Below are positions 10,985-21,405 of a DNA stretch of 64,000 nucleotides, piece after piece (position 1 is the first letter of the stretch; each line of letters starts with the position of its first letter). Position numbers and translations under genes: made by a program. The notes beneath the pieces are model-generated. The model did not search any database, was not told the origin of the DNA, and worked only from the letters and a program-made list of their open reading frames with translations. The stretch lies in assembly GCA_032718475.1 (NCBI GenBank), contig JAUCBJ010002221.1:85040-149039 (forward strand). The letters are read 5' to 3'. The DNA comes from Nemertoderma westbladi (Eukaryota > Xenacoelomorpha > Nemertodermatida > Nemertodermatidae).

Positions 10985-13200
10985 TACTAAGAACGTGTTT
11001 CGATTCAGGGTTGAGTGGGCCAACTCATTTCCCATTGCAATAGACACCCGTATTAAGGAAAACTATGGAGTTTGTATGGATCACTTTGGTACCACCATGA
11101 TAATTCGAGAACCATTTAGGAGACCGGCGCTAACACCAGACGCTAAGCCTTTAATTACACCGGGGACTTTCCAACTAACAAAGACTCAGCATGGCAAAAT
11201 AAAGAAGCCATTTCAACGTAATGTTAGCGATAAAGAGTATGATCGTCTGCAGATGAAATTATATCTGAAATAGATAATTATACTTTGGGGTCGAGCACAA
11301 TGTTGAAATGGTACTTTTAGAGTTCATCAACAAAATTAAATTTTACAAAAAAGTTCCCGTATACCCGAAGGAAATAGTAAGGATTTGTGTTATTCTGCGC
11401 CTAAAGAGCAAACAAGCATACCGGGAGTTGTTGAAAGTATTTCCAAATGTACCTAGTTTGTCTTACATAGAAAAGTTGATTAGTGGTGAGATTGATATTG
11501 AGAGATTGCTTAGTGAAATGAAGATGGATGAAAATATGATAAGATGTTGATGAAATATATTTACAGGAAGAACTGGTCTTTGCACAAGGTGGTATAGTAG
11601 AGAGCGAACGAAAATTGACTGATTTCATGATACGCGGGTTGACTTATGGGGAGCCTGTTGTCCTCCAGAGTAGTCCATCTGATAAAGGAATGACAGCAGA
11701 TAAGTTGTTATCTACTGTTAAAAATATAAAAAACAAGCTGAATGGAATTTCGAAAACATTGAGGGCTGTGTGCTTTGATGGCTGCAATGTTAATACTTCG
11801 CTTTAGCGACGAATTGAGGAGACATTCAAAGATGAAGTGTTGCCATTTTTTGATTATAACCAGTAGCCACCTCTACAAAAATTTTCGTAATAACCTTTTT
11901 GCTTGTGGTGTTCTCGAACCACCACCATTTTCCTGGAAGTACCTTAACGACACTTTTACAATTAGAGAAAACGCAAAGGTTGATGTAAGAGATTTGAGAA
12001 ATACCTATAATCTAGATACTGAGGAAATGAAAATTTATGATGACTCATATGAAACAAAGTCTAATAGTGAATCGCTCAAACTGCCTACAAAGATGCGATT
12101 GGCGCCGCAGCTCACTTATGATTCTCTTCATGTCGGTAAACGAAAGCAGTGCACTCAACTAGCATTGAATTTAACCCACGATTCAACCATAGCTGCTATT
12201 CGTCATTACATCGGAAAACAAAATGATACGGCAGACTATTTTCGAGTAATTCGCTTATTTTGGGAGTTTTTTAACTCAAAAACAAGTACAAATAAAAATC
12301 CGTACACCCGAACATTAGAATGTACAGACTTAGAGAGAAGACGGTTTATAAATGTTTACTTAGATTGGATAGTGAGATGGAAAGAATCTGGTAAACCTGG
12401 GTACTCAAAGCAAACCCTAGAGGCGCTCATCACCACATTAAAAAGTACAATTAAAATTATAGAACTCGAATTTGACAATCTTGGTACACGTCGATTTAAC
12501 GTATCAGTTCTGGGAGATGACGATATTGAGAATAACTTTTCAAGATACAGAAGTTCAGCTGGAGGAAGGTTTCTTGTAAGTAAACGCGAGGTTTTGAATG
12601 CGAAAAAGTTAATTGCCATTGATATCGCCTTAAAAGAAGACATTGATTTAAGCATAATTTTTGGGAGGAAGAAAACGTGATGATGTTGAGAAGTTGATTG
12701 CCACGATACAATTGAATTATGATCTCAATGCACTTGAAGTGACTGATAGTGCTTTCGATAGAATAGAGATGGTTACGGGATGGGTACTTCACTGTTTTCC
12801 AGGGCTTCGGTCATGTAACAATTGTAGAATTTTGTTGAAGGATATATATTTCAAGAACAAGGAGATATTCATTAACATAGTAAACCGCGGAGGCCAGAAA
12901 TAGTAGAATTGTTCAGTAGCTTTTTCCTAATTTTAGATGTTGCATATATGGAAATATTTTAAAAGGAGACGTGCGCGCTTACCCTGACTGAACTTCTAAC
13001 CAAGCTTTTTGCAGACGATCTGGCCGAACTGATGTGCCATGGCTGTTACACCACTTACAGTGGAAGGATCTTTGCAAAGATTTCGCACGTTTTTCTGTCA
13101 GCTGAAAGAAACTTTGTCAAATAAAAAATTGACGAAAAAAATAAATGGAACACTGGAATGTCTGCATTCAAGACTCCTCAACGGAATAAAACCAGATAAA
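10985..13200 (+). pseudogene. P-element-type transposase relic (THAP domain)
   Basis: The first block (10995-11273) carries the second half of a THAP DNA-binding domain: VCMDHF supplies the C-x2-H zinc ligands and LTPDAKPLI matches the AVPTI box. The N-terminal zinc cysteines are not seen. Next come blocks typical of P transposases: LRLKSKQAYRELL near 11400, then DFMIRGLTYGEPV (11620) and CFDGCNVN (11770). HLYKNFRNNL (11868) and a late acidic motif GDDDIENNFSRYR (12510-12550) follow. A final block runs to 12903, with a weak continuation to about 13200. The frame changes four times (near 11275, 11590, 11850 and 12660), so no intact protein is made. A P transposase would cut and paste its own element using THAP-bound ends. 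Confidence 0.85.
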
Positions 13201-14249
13201 TATTATAAAATGTAAAAGTTTGAGCCAATAATTTAGCGCATACATCACATAAGATCCTAAGGATGCTAAAAGGTTTCCCGTGGAGATTCGCAAAATATTA
13301 ACTCCGCCAGCAGGACTTCCACCACACGCCTTGGTTCAAAAGGTTTGAAAAACAGTTTCGTACACAAAAATAACTTATTAGGCTTCTATAAAAATCTTTA
13401 AAAAATTATGTTGGATATTGTAAACACACTTTTTTGGGTACATTTACACTTATTAAAACTAGAAAGCCAGCAAGCTGGCTGGAAGGAGCCCGGGGGAAGG
13501 ATCCTATTTACAAGACTATTAGAAATAAACCTTGTCGGTCAGCAGTAACAATTGACTAAACAATTGTCTAAACTATAAGGCCTTCTATAAAACTAAACTA
13601 TAAAGTTAGCTGACTTTGTGGCTCGTCCCACATAATAAAAAATGAAACATTGTTATGACAACACACCCGGTTCTTTTAAATTTGCGTGATTTGATTTATG
13701 CTCGCACCACTATTTGTAAGAAATGTTAAAACTTATCTTACAGTATGCCAATGTAGTAATGGTATTAAAATATAATTAAATTAATTTACACTATTAATGC
13801 TTCAGCTAAAAAATGATGCTAATCCTATGTAATAAAAAAATTAAGAATAATATTTTTAAGAACATTCTACATATATCAGTATATCCTATACAAAATAATC
13901 AGCCCAATGATTCGTGGAATAATAATAATATAATCCTACTGCAGTTGTATATTTTATTTTGTTTATTGACAACTCAACTATTTTTTGTCTATACCTCAGA
14001 GCTGATAAGGAAGTGTAGACTCAGACAGCAGCCAGCAGCAGGAGGGGTGTAGTCAAGAAATTCTGCCTTGATGGAATTCTATCTCAGCACTCAATCATTA
14101 CTACACAGCTACTGTAGCTGCTGCAGCAGCTCAGGGAGGAGTTGTTACTTTACCATTGCTTTTAATTTCGCGACAAAATAATTTCAAAAAAACGAAACAT
14201 CTGATATTTTGTAACGCGATTATGAACCACCAAAGCAATTTACTTGTAA
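13201..14249. other. Non-coding stretch
   Basis: I see nothing coding. A small hairpin, AGCCAGCAAGCTGGCT (13463-13478), resembles one near 29953-29968. A CTGCTGCAGCAGCT palindrome is near 14120. Otherwise the region is unremarkable AT-rich DNA. Confidence 0.5.
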
Positions 14250-15167
14250 AATTTCAGCGGTCTTCAAGACCGTGTGGCGGTTCTCGAGTCCTGTTGCAGA
14301 ACTCACGGGATTGTACCAGGCACTCCAGGTCCAGGCCTTCACGCTCCAACAGCACAGGCAGCCGGGGAGAAGGCAACAACCAATGCCTCCTCCGGTTCAG
14401 GTGTTGCCGACCACGGCAATGGAGCCAACCGCCCGAACTCAACCAAGACTAAGGGCAAAGAACAGACTACCAGTACCATATATCGCAACGCACTGCTGGT
14501 CAAACCTCCTGTGTCGAAGGGACTTCGTCGGGGTCAAACCCGAGGACCACCATCACATGGAACAAGAAATAACCCGTACGAGATTCCTACTAGTACAGCA
14601 GCGGCTGATTCGTCGGACGGATCGACCTCCTCGTCGGGGGAGGACTTCACGGAGGTCGGTGTGGACGGTAAACATCGTCCTGCTCGTAAGAGGAAACGCC
14701 AACAGAAGACGCGCGGCAAGGATCGCAATCCGGCCACACGGAACGAGCCGAAAGCGCCGGTGAACAGTAAACGCAAGTCCCGGAACGTCATTGCCGGTAC
14801 CAAAGATACGGTTGGCTGCGGCCTAGTGACTGTCGAGCCGACGCGATCAATTCTGCTGTCTGGTGTCGCCAATGGTATGTCGTGTGAAAACATATTATCT
14901 TATGTGAAGGATACATTTGATGTGGAGATTACGTGCGCTGAGTACACGCTGCCGTATCAAACAGCTTATAACTCGTACATGCTGTCCTGCCGTGATGGCG
15001 ATCGAGAGAAACTCCTTAATCCGGAGTGCTGGCCTCGATACTCTAGGGTTAGGCCGTTCTATGTAAATTTACGCAACTCTGCGCAATGGACTAAACCAGG
15101 CTCTAAGGTAGCAACGCCGGAAAACCAGGTAGCAACTGCTAATGGGGGTGGGACACAGATCACCTAG
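14250..15167 (+). CDS. LINE ORF1 protein (RRM-like nucleic-acid-binding), 5'-truncated
   Basis: The reading frame is open from about 14250 to the stop at 15167 without an ATG near the 5' end (the first usable codon is GTG at 14274), which suggests 5' truncation. The start reads LQDRVAVLE, coiled-coil-like. It is followed by a Ser/Thr/Asp-rich linker and a basic cluster RPARKRKRQQKTRGK (~141-156). A C-terminal globular part (~185-285) ends with the CWPRYSRVRPF pattern typical of LINE ORF1 proteins with an RRM-like fold. The homologous protein of copy 2 ends at 53853. ORF1 proteins coat the element RNA and act as chaperones during retrotransposition. Confidence 0.8.
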   Translation, partial: NFSGLQDRVAVLESCCRTHGIVPGTPGPGLHAPTAQAAGEKATTNASSGSGVADHGNGANRPNSTKTKGKEQTTSTIYRNALLVKPPVSKGLRRGQTRGPPSHGTRNNPYEIPTSTAAADSSDGSTSSSGEDFTEVGVDGKHRPARKRKRQQKTRGKDRNPATRNEPKAPVNSKRKSRNVIAGTKDTVGCGLVTVEPTRSILLSGVANGMSCENILSYVKDTFDVEITCAEYTLPYQTAYNSYMLSCRDGDREKLLNPECWPRYSRVRPFYVNLRNSAQWTKPGSKVATPENQVATANGGGTQIT

Positions 15168-15266
15168 TTGAATGATATTGTTAATATTATTTGACGTTGT
15201 AATAAATTACACATTGTATATCAACAATATATATATATTTTTTTCCTTTTTTTTTTGCTATTCATT

Positions 15267-17831
15267 ATGGATCGTCTCTGTATATATTCATATAATTGCA
15301 ACTCAATTAAGCGTGGTGTATCTAGACTAGATAATGAAGATCTATATGACGATTATTTAGGTAGACTTAAAGGTATAATAGAATCATCTGAGGTACCGTG
15401 CTGTATTGCTGGCGATTTTAATGCTGACCGCGGCACAAATTTTTACAGTAAATTATGTGATTGGGTTGACGAACATAATTATTACTTAGCTGATGTTAAT
15501 TGTTTACCAGATAACTCGTATACTTTCGTTAGTGGTGCTCATGGTACGACTTCGTGGTTAAACCACGTTGTTTGTACGGCCGGCCTTACAGGTGCTGTAA
15601 ATAACTTTTTTATAGACTATAGTGCTGTATTACTTGACCACAAGCCCATACGTTTTAATATTCATATTAATATTACAATAGGTGCTAATAGCAGCAGTAC
15701 AAATAGTGGTACAACCAAATCGAGTTTGAATTGGAGTAAAGCCTCCCCTGACAATATTACTTATTATCACAGATTAATAGATAATTTATTAATAAATAAT
15801 AACGTAGATGAACTAATTGATATATTAAATCGTTGCAATAATACCAAATGTGCAAATGAATGTCATAGTGGTGCAAGTGAAAAATTATATATCGCAGTTT
15901 GCGAGGCGCTTAAAGTAGCTGCTGATAGGACTATACCAACTGTGATACATAAAGGTGCAACGGGATCTGCAGATAAACAGATACCTGGATGGAATGACTA
16001 TGTTGATTCTTTTCATAATGAGGCTCACCTATCTTTTCGTTTATGGCGATCCCAGGGCTTGCCTAGACAAGGTGCCGTCTACCAGCAGTACCTAACATCA
16101 AAAGCGCGGTTTAAGCGTGTCTTACGACCGGTTAAGCGTCGCGAACGGGAGATATGTGATGGCAAACTGGCTGACGCGATGTTAGACTCCACTGTTGGTA
16201 GCACTAAGTTTTGGTCTCAGGTACATAAAGTATCGACCAACCAGAGCCCTCTCCCTAACAAGGTCGGGGAAGCCGAAGGCAAAGAGCAAATAGGAAACCT
16301 CTGGAAGGATCATTTTTTCAAGTTATATAACTGTGACCTTCCTGACACTAGCCGAGTTTTTGTTGAGAGTCAATTTGAAAGTATTCCCTCCGTTAATGAT
16401 TATACATTTTGTAAAGAGGATATTTTTAACTCTATTAGCCAATTGGCCGTTGGTAAAGCAATAGGTACAGATGATATATCTTCGGAACATCTTAAATACG
16501 GCTGTACAGAGTTATTGTGTAGCATTCTATCTTGTTTATTTAATTCAATGTTGTGCCATGACTATATACCACCGCCACCGGGCCTTATTGAGTCTAAGAT
16601 ACTTCCTTTAATTAAGGACAAGACAGGTGATATCAGCTCGAGTGATAATTATAGAGGTATTGCAATCTCAACTGTATTCTCCAAACTATTTGAGAGGCTG
16701 ATACTTTCTAATGTAAGTAGATACTTAGATACTACAGACAATCAGTTTGGTTTCAAACCGAAATCGGGCACTGAACTGTGTCTGTGTATCCTCGCTTTTA
16801 AGGAGACAGTAAATTTTTATTTACAAAATAATAGCCCGGTATTTACTTGTTTGTTGGATTTCAGCAAGGCATTTGATTGATGTAATCATTATTTACTATT
16901 TTCTAAATTAATTACTAGGGGCGTACCGGTTATTTTTCTTAGAATAATATGCTTTTGGTATCGTAACCAATTACTGTTTGTTTCGTGGGGTAAATTTAGT
17001 TCGAGTAAATTTCATGTCACGAATGGTACAAAACAAGGGGGGATCCTGAGCCCATATTTATTTAACGTATATATGGATGATTTAAGTGCAGCTTTAAATC
17101 GGTGCAATTTTGGTTGCTCTATTAACGGTAGAAGGATCAATCACGTAGGATATGCGGACGATTTGTCACTGCTATCCAATACTATGTTTGGTTTACAACA
17201 ACTACTAAATATATGTATGGATTATGCAGACCTATTCTCAATTAAGTTTAATTTAAAAAAGACCAAATGTATATATTTTATCCCGAAATGCTGTAGCAAG
17301 TCTATATTTGGTAATGTGTACTTATTAGGCACTCCTATTGATATTGTAGATAAAATTGTATTTCTTGGCCACGTAATCCACTCGTCTACTGACGATGATT
17401 ATGATGTAAAGCGCCAGACTTGTGCGTTGTATGCAAGAGCAAACTACTTGGTTAGGAATTTTGGTAATTGTGCTAGGAATGTAAAAATACGTCTTTTTCG
17501 TTCCTATTGTACTAATGTTTATGGGAACGCGCTGTGGGCTAGAGCGAACTATTCTATGTCTGTCCACAACAAATTGCGCACTGCATATAAAAGTAGCATT
17601 CGAATGCTTTTTAAAATTCCGAGAATGGCTAACGACACAACTCCCACAAGTATGTCGCTAACCTGCAGCTTACTTGGATTACCATCCTTTGTACATATTA
17701 GAGCCAATGCTATTGAGAGCCTATCACGGCGCTTGGATACCAGTACCAATAGCATTATTAATGTGATTCGCACATGTTGCACAGAATCTAGAATTAGGGC
17801 CATGAATGACCTGTCCCTACTTTACGATTAA
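15267..17831 (+). pseudogene. LINE ORF2 (AP endonuclease + reverse transcriptase), one nonsense codon and an endonuclease deletion
   Basis: ATG at 15267 lies 99 nt after ORF1. The endonuclease begins SYNCNSIKR, then jumps within a few residues (near 15312) to a region shortly before AGDFNAD, so the middle of the domain is missing. The usual LDH motif reads SWLNH, with Asn for the catalytic Asp. RT motifs follow: NYRGIAIS (~16650), QFGFKPKSGTE, LLDFSKAFD (16853-16877), GTKQGGILSP (17027) and YADD (17152-17163). A TGA at 16878-16880 interrupts an otherwise open frame, which continues in phase to 17831. The TGA directly follows FD, where Arg is common, so a CGA-to-TGA change at a CpG is the simplest explanation. 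The fingers, palm and thumb are otherwise complete. Confidence 0.88.
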
Positions 17832-17978
17832 TATCTAAATATTGTGCTATTAAATATTCATTTTCATAATTTAGTACTGTATCGTGTAAACTATATTGTC
17901 TGATCGGTGTATTGTTTTTACTATGAACCTTGTTTGGTTTGAAATAAAGGAATAAATAAATAAATAAATAAAATAAAT

Positions 17979-19078
17979 AGTGGACCCAGTGGTCACAAGT
18001 CCCAGATAGACCATATCCTGTTTTGTAGGAAATACTGGAGCTCTATACAAGACTGTAATTTGAAGAACCGAGTGTTATGGGGCGTCCTCCAGGGAGACAC
18101 ACTTGCACCATTCTTGTTCATAATTGTTGTTGACTATGTTCTACGCATGTCCTTACATCATCATAAAGATGATGGTGTGATGATAACTCCACCTACTGGC
18201 TCCAGAAGTCGAGGAAATCCTGCCAAGTACCTAACTGATCTAGACTTTGCTGATGACTTAGGAGTACTCTCAGAATCACTAGAGGGAGCCCAACGGCTCC
18301 TCAGCTTATTAGAATATGCTGCTTCTAGTGTTGGTCTTTTTATTAACTCCAGAAAGACCAAAATTTTGACAGTTAACTTTGAAAGTCCTCAGCAAGTCTC
18401 TGATCGGATGAGCATAAGCTCAAAAGATGGTATGCTTGAGCATGTGGATGACTTCTGATACCTGGGATCATGGATCTGGAAGTCAGGTGAGGACCTTCGA
18501 ATACGTAAGGGAAAGGCATGGGTAGCCTTGAATAGGCTTTCCAGGATTTGGAAGTCACCAAGAATTAATCGGAAACTTAAGGTCCGATTATTTAGAGCAT
18601 CAGTAGTTCCAGTACTCCTCTATGGGAGTCCATGCTGGGCTCTAACTGCTGAGGACACCAAATCTCTGGATGGCACATTCACAAGAATGCTACACCGGGT
18701 GCATTGTGTCAAGTACAATGCACACATCTCCAACCAGACACTATATAACATTGGAGGTGTCTCATTGGTTCCCCCAAGCTTGACAGTAGAACAAAATCGC
18801 CCCCGCTTTGCAGGACATTGCTTTCGCTGTGAAGACCAGCCAGTGCATAATCTTGTACTTTGGCAGCCTCATGGAGTGAATAAGCATGGTTGACAGCCCA
18901 TGACTTTCTTGAGACGCATCTTAAAGGACACTGGCCTTGAAGATGCGGATGATCTAGCAAATGTCATGGGTGATAGGGAGTTGTGGCGGTGCAATTTTGT
19001 CGATAAGCCGGCACAGCATTCTTAAAAATGCAGCTGCAATGCAGCATGCCGATCCTAGTAGTAGTAGTAGTAGTAGCC
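17979..19078 (+). pseudogene. RTE-like LINE family A copy with internal deletion
   Basis: It begins in the endonuclease C-terminus (sequence equal to the complement of about 38250-38335). It then jumps at about 18060 to RT motif B, WGVLQGDTLAPFLF, followed by LDFADDLGVLSE (catalytic ADD at 18250-18258). YLGSW (18460-18474, preceded by a TGA) and SPCWALTAEDTKSLDGTF follow, then the GHCFRCEDQPVHNLVLWQPHG segment interrupted by TGA at 18891. The C-terminal ELW segment lies at about 18980. The 3' end is a (TAG)n microsatellite tail at 19058-19078, as in other family A copies. RTE elements characteristically end in short microsatellite tails. No complete protein is encoded. Confidence 0.88.
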
Positions 19079-19960
19079 ACTATTAAGGGCGTCTTCCTAT
19101 CATTGTCAAAGTCAAAGAGAACATTAACAACATCTTCACTTTGATTGTAGTTGATCATTGATCATCACTGTTAGATTATATATAATAATAAATGTCACTG
19201 TAAGGGAACTCATTCAGCAAACGTCACTGAAGGCATTTATTTCGTCATGGGGATGAGAATAGTGAAAGACCCTTATCCAATTCTTGAGTGCTTCCCTAGT
19301 AGAATATCTACCTCCCTTCCCACTATACTTCTGGTTTTGTTCAGGGAACCTGCTGTCGGACAATTCGTACCAGTCGAGGATGTGTAGTAGACCCCGGAAG
19401 CAGTGTCATCCAATAAGAAGGTTCAGTTTGACTTGCAATGTATATTGGATACCTACTAGTTCAATAACTACTATTCTCACCAATAGAAGTTATTGCACAT
19501 ACATACAGTGCGAATAATGTGAACACCAATAATACACAATAAGATACAGTTTATGTCATTAGTTAGAAGAGGTGACATTTAATGTAGAAAATGAACCCAA
19601 GAATAAATCGTATGTTAAACCCGCCACATTAAAATACACAACAACACAACTAAACATCTGACCGTTCTAATGTTAACACCTCAACTATGTACAGAGTACA
19701 CTCCCAAAATGTCAGTTACCATCTCAGCTGCAAGTATGGTGCCAAACCCCAAACCAATATAATCCCTTTCGTTAAAACTGTATACATTGTTCCTACTGTA
19801 ATATATATAGCCTCTACAATAATTATTGCACTTTGTTAGCTCTATCAATATACAGTATCTAACTGGGTTTAGTCATCACACTGTATGTATACTCACGCCT
19901 CATCTGCTTATTATTGCACACTCCTGGCCATATCACACCATGATTCACTCGGTTGTCAAT
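19079..19960. other. Non-coding stretch before solo LTR
   Basis: I recognise no gene or element here. Short open frames on both strands lack motifs. The last five bases (TCAAT, 19956-19960) are the left target-site duplication of the following LTR. Confidence 0.5.
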
Positions 19961-20548
19961 TGTGGCGGGATCAGGGGATCCCGACCGGTTTATTAAGCTA
20001 CGCGTCGCCGTGTTGTTGAGAATAGGAAAATAGTTTGTTGTTGCTTTGATATTTGTTATAGATATGCAAAATGGATAATATATTACATCACAGTTCACAG
20101 AATAATATGATAGCAGTATGCAGTATAATAATTGATATGATGTAGTGACGGTGACGGTGCGAAATGTCACCGGTCTGCACTGAGTGACTGAGTAAACTAA
20201 ACTAACCGGTACGGTATGCAATATAATATATGTGATTGTCACTCCTACATTACTTTGGCCTCTCAATCTAGCGGATGCTTCCCTCGCCCTTATTGGCTAA
20301 TAGTCTAGTTCTCGCCTCTCACCTCTGTGGGAGTGCTCCCCCCCCCCCCCCTGCTGCTGTTACTTTCCCTCTCGAGGTGGTTTGACCTCTAACCTCCCTT
20401 TGTGTGGCCTTCGGGGCTGTGCATTGTCCCCGTTATTGGGTGTGATACGAGATTAGTTGTGATTAATCTCGTATCTCCAATATTGCTGAAAAAGGGCGCC
20501 ACTTCCCAACTTTATGGGGATAGTGAGGCGGAATTGAATCCGCTCACA
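19961..20548 (+). mobile_element. Solo LTR, 588 bp, with TCAAT target-site duplication
   Basis: The element begins TGTGGCGGGATC and ends CCGCTCACA, giving the TG...CA termini of an LTR. It is flanked by TCAAT on both sides (19956-19960 and 20549-20553), the 5-bp duplication expected for LTR retrotransposon integration. No internal region is present, so it is a solo LTR made by recombination between two LTRs. It includes a C14 tract (20338-20351) and a short inverted repeat around GATACGAGATTAG...CTAATCTCGTATC-type words near 20448-20475. A related copy in reverse orientation lies at 52635-53215. Confidence 0.85.
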
Positions 20549-20618
20549 TCAATATTAGATCTACTGTTATTACTCATTCTAATTATGTCCTTTATTGGTT
20601 TGGTATTATTCACAAACA

Positions 20619-20684
20619 CCCTTGAGGTCTTTAAAATACCAGAGAGTTTGGAGCTCATTTATCCAATCATAGTAGATATATATA
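20619..20684 (+). pseudogene. Short RTE-like LINE family A scrap
   Basis: The segment CTTGAGGTCTTTAAAATACC and the following bases match, in + orientation, the complement of about 37560-37620 in the long family A copy. It codes for part of the RT finger region. It is only about 65 bp and runs into a TATATA repeat. Confidence 0.7.
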
Positions 20685-21071
20685 TATATTGTTTATTGAC
20701 AAAATTTGTTTATACAGATTAAAAGTTAAAAGTGCCACAAACCACAAATTAAGTCAAAACCAGAACACATATGTGAATACAGCCAATAAATCTTAATAAT
20801 AACATGGAATAATCAAAGCTTAACAATAATATTAATTATTACAACGTTATAGTTTAGTAGGCACTAGGTTGTGATAAAAATCTATTCAATAAAAGGCAAT
20901 AACAAACGAAAGGCTAATAATTCGAAAAAAAAATAATCGAATGGCATATAATTAAAAAAAACAATCGAAAGGCTTATAATTAGAAAAAAGTGTTTCACAC
21001 ATTAAAAGCTCAAATAAAAACATAAATAAATAATAAATACTAATTTCTCTAAAAAACTAAAAATAACAGTT

Positions 21072-21405
21072 ACGAGTAGCACACCAATTCTGAAACGCCC
21101 GGAAATTAATCAAAGCATAACAGAAGCTGGCACAATCAGATATCCATCCATTGGAAAATGGAAAGTGGATTACGAGATGCCAACTATACCAGCGGAAGAA
21201 TGAGAGACATGAATATCAGCAGAACAATAACCAAATAAACGAGTAGCACACCAATTCTGAAACGCCCGGAAATTAATCAAAGCATAACAGAAGCTGGCAC
21301 AATCAGATATCCATCCATTGGAAAATGGAAAGTAGATTGCAAGATGCCAACTATACCAGAGGAAGAATGAGAGACATGAATATCAGCAGAACAATAACCA
21401 AATAA
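21072..21405 (+). repeat. 167-bp direct tandem duplication in the BEL/Pao gag start
   Basis: Two near-identical copies, 21072-21238 and 21239-21405, both start ACGAGTAGCACACCAATTCTG and differ at a few positions (for example GTGGATTACGAG versus GTAGATTGCAAG). The duplication lies at the 5' side of a decayed LTR-element gag. Confidence 0.85.

Larger units (their letters stand above)
14250..17978 (+). mobile_element. LINE family B copy 1 (ORF1 + ORF2), near-intact
   Basis: A non-LTR retrotransposon with two ORFs in the usual order and a 3' tail of (TAAA)n-type repeats at 17946-17978, preceded by AATAAA-like signals. ORF1 appears 5'-truncated. ORF2 has an internal deletion in the endonuclease and a single in-frame stop. 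The element ends exactly where an unrelated LINE fragment (family A) begins, so it probably inserted into that older copy. It was likely mobilised recently, judging from how few lesions it carries. Confidence 0.85.

Noticed and set aside
10890-10995. Upstream exon of the P-type transposase (ATG at 10888, possible GTAAGA donor and TTCGATTCAG acceptor)
   Set aside because: Splice-like signals exist, but joining them does not keep the THAP reading frame.
14156-14763. Alternative open frames overlapping LINE ORF1
   Set aside because: Arg/Pro-rich shadows of the GC-rich ORF1 in other frames; only the frame ending at 15167 has the RRM-like block.
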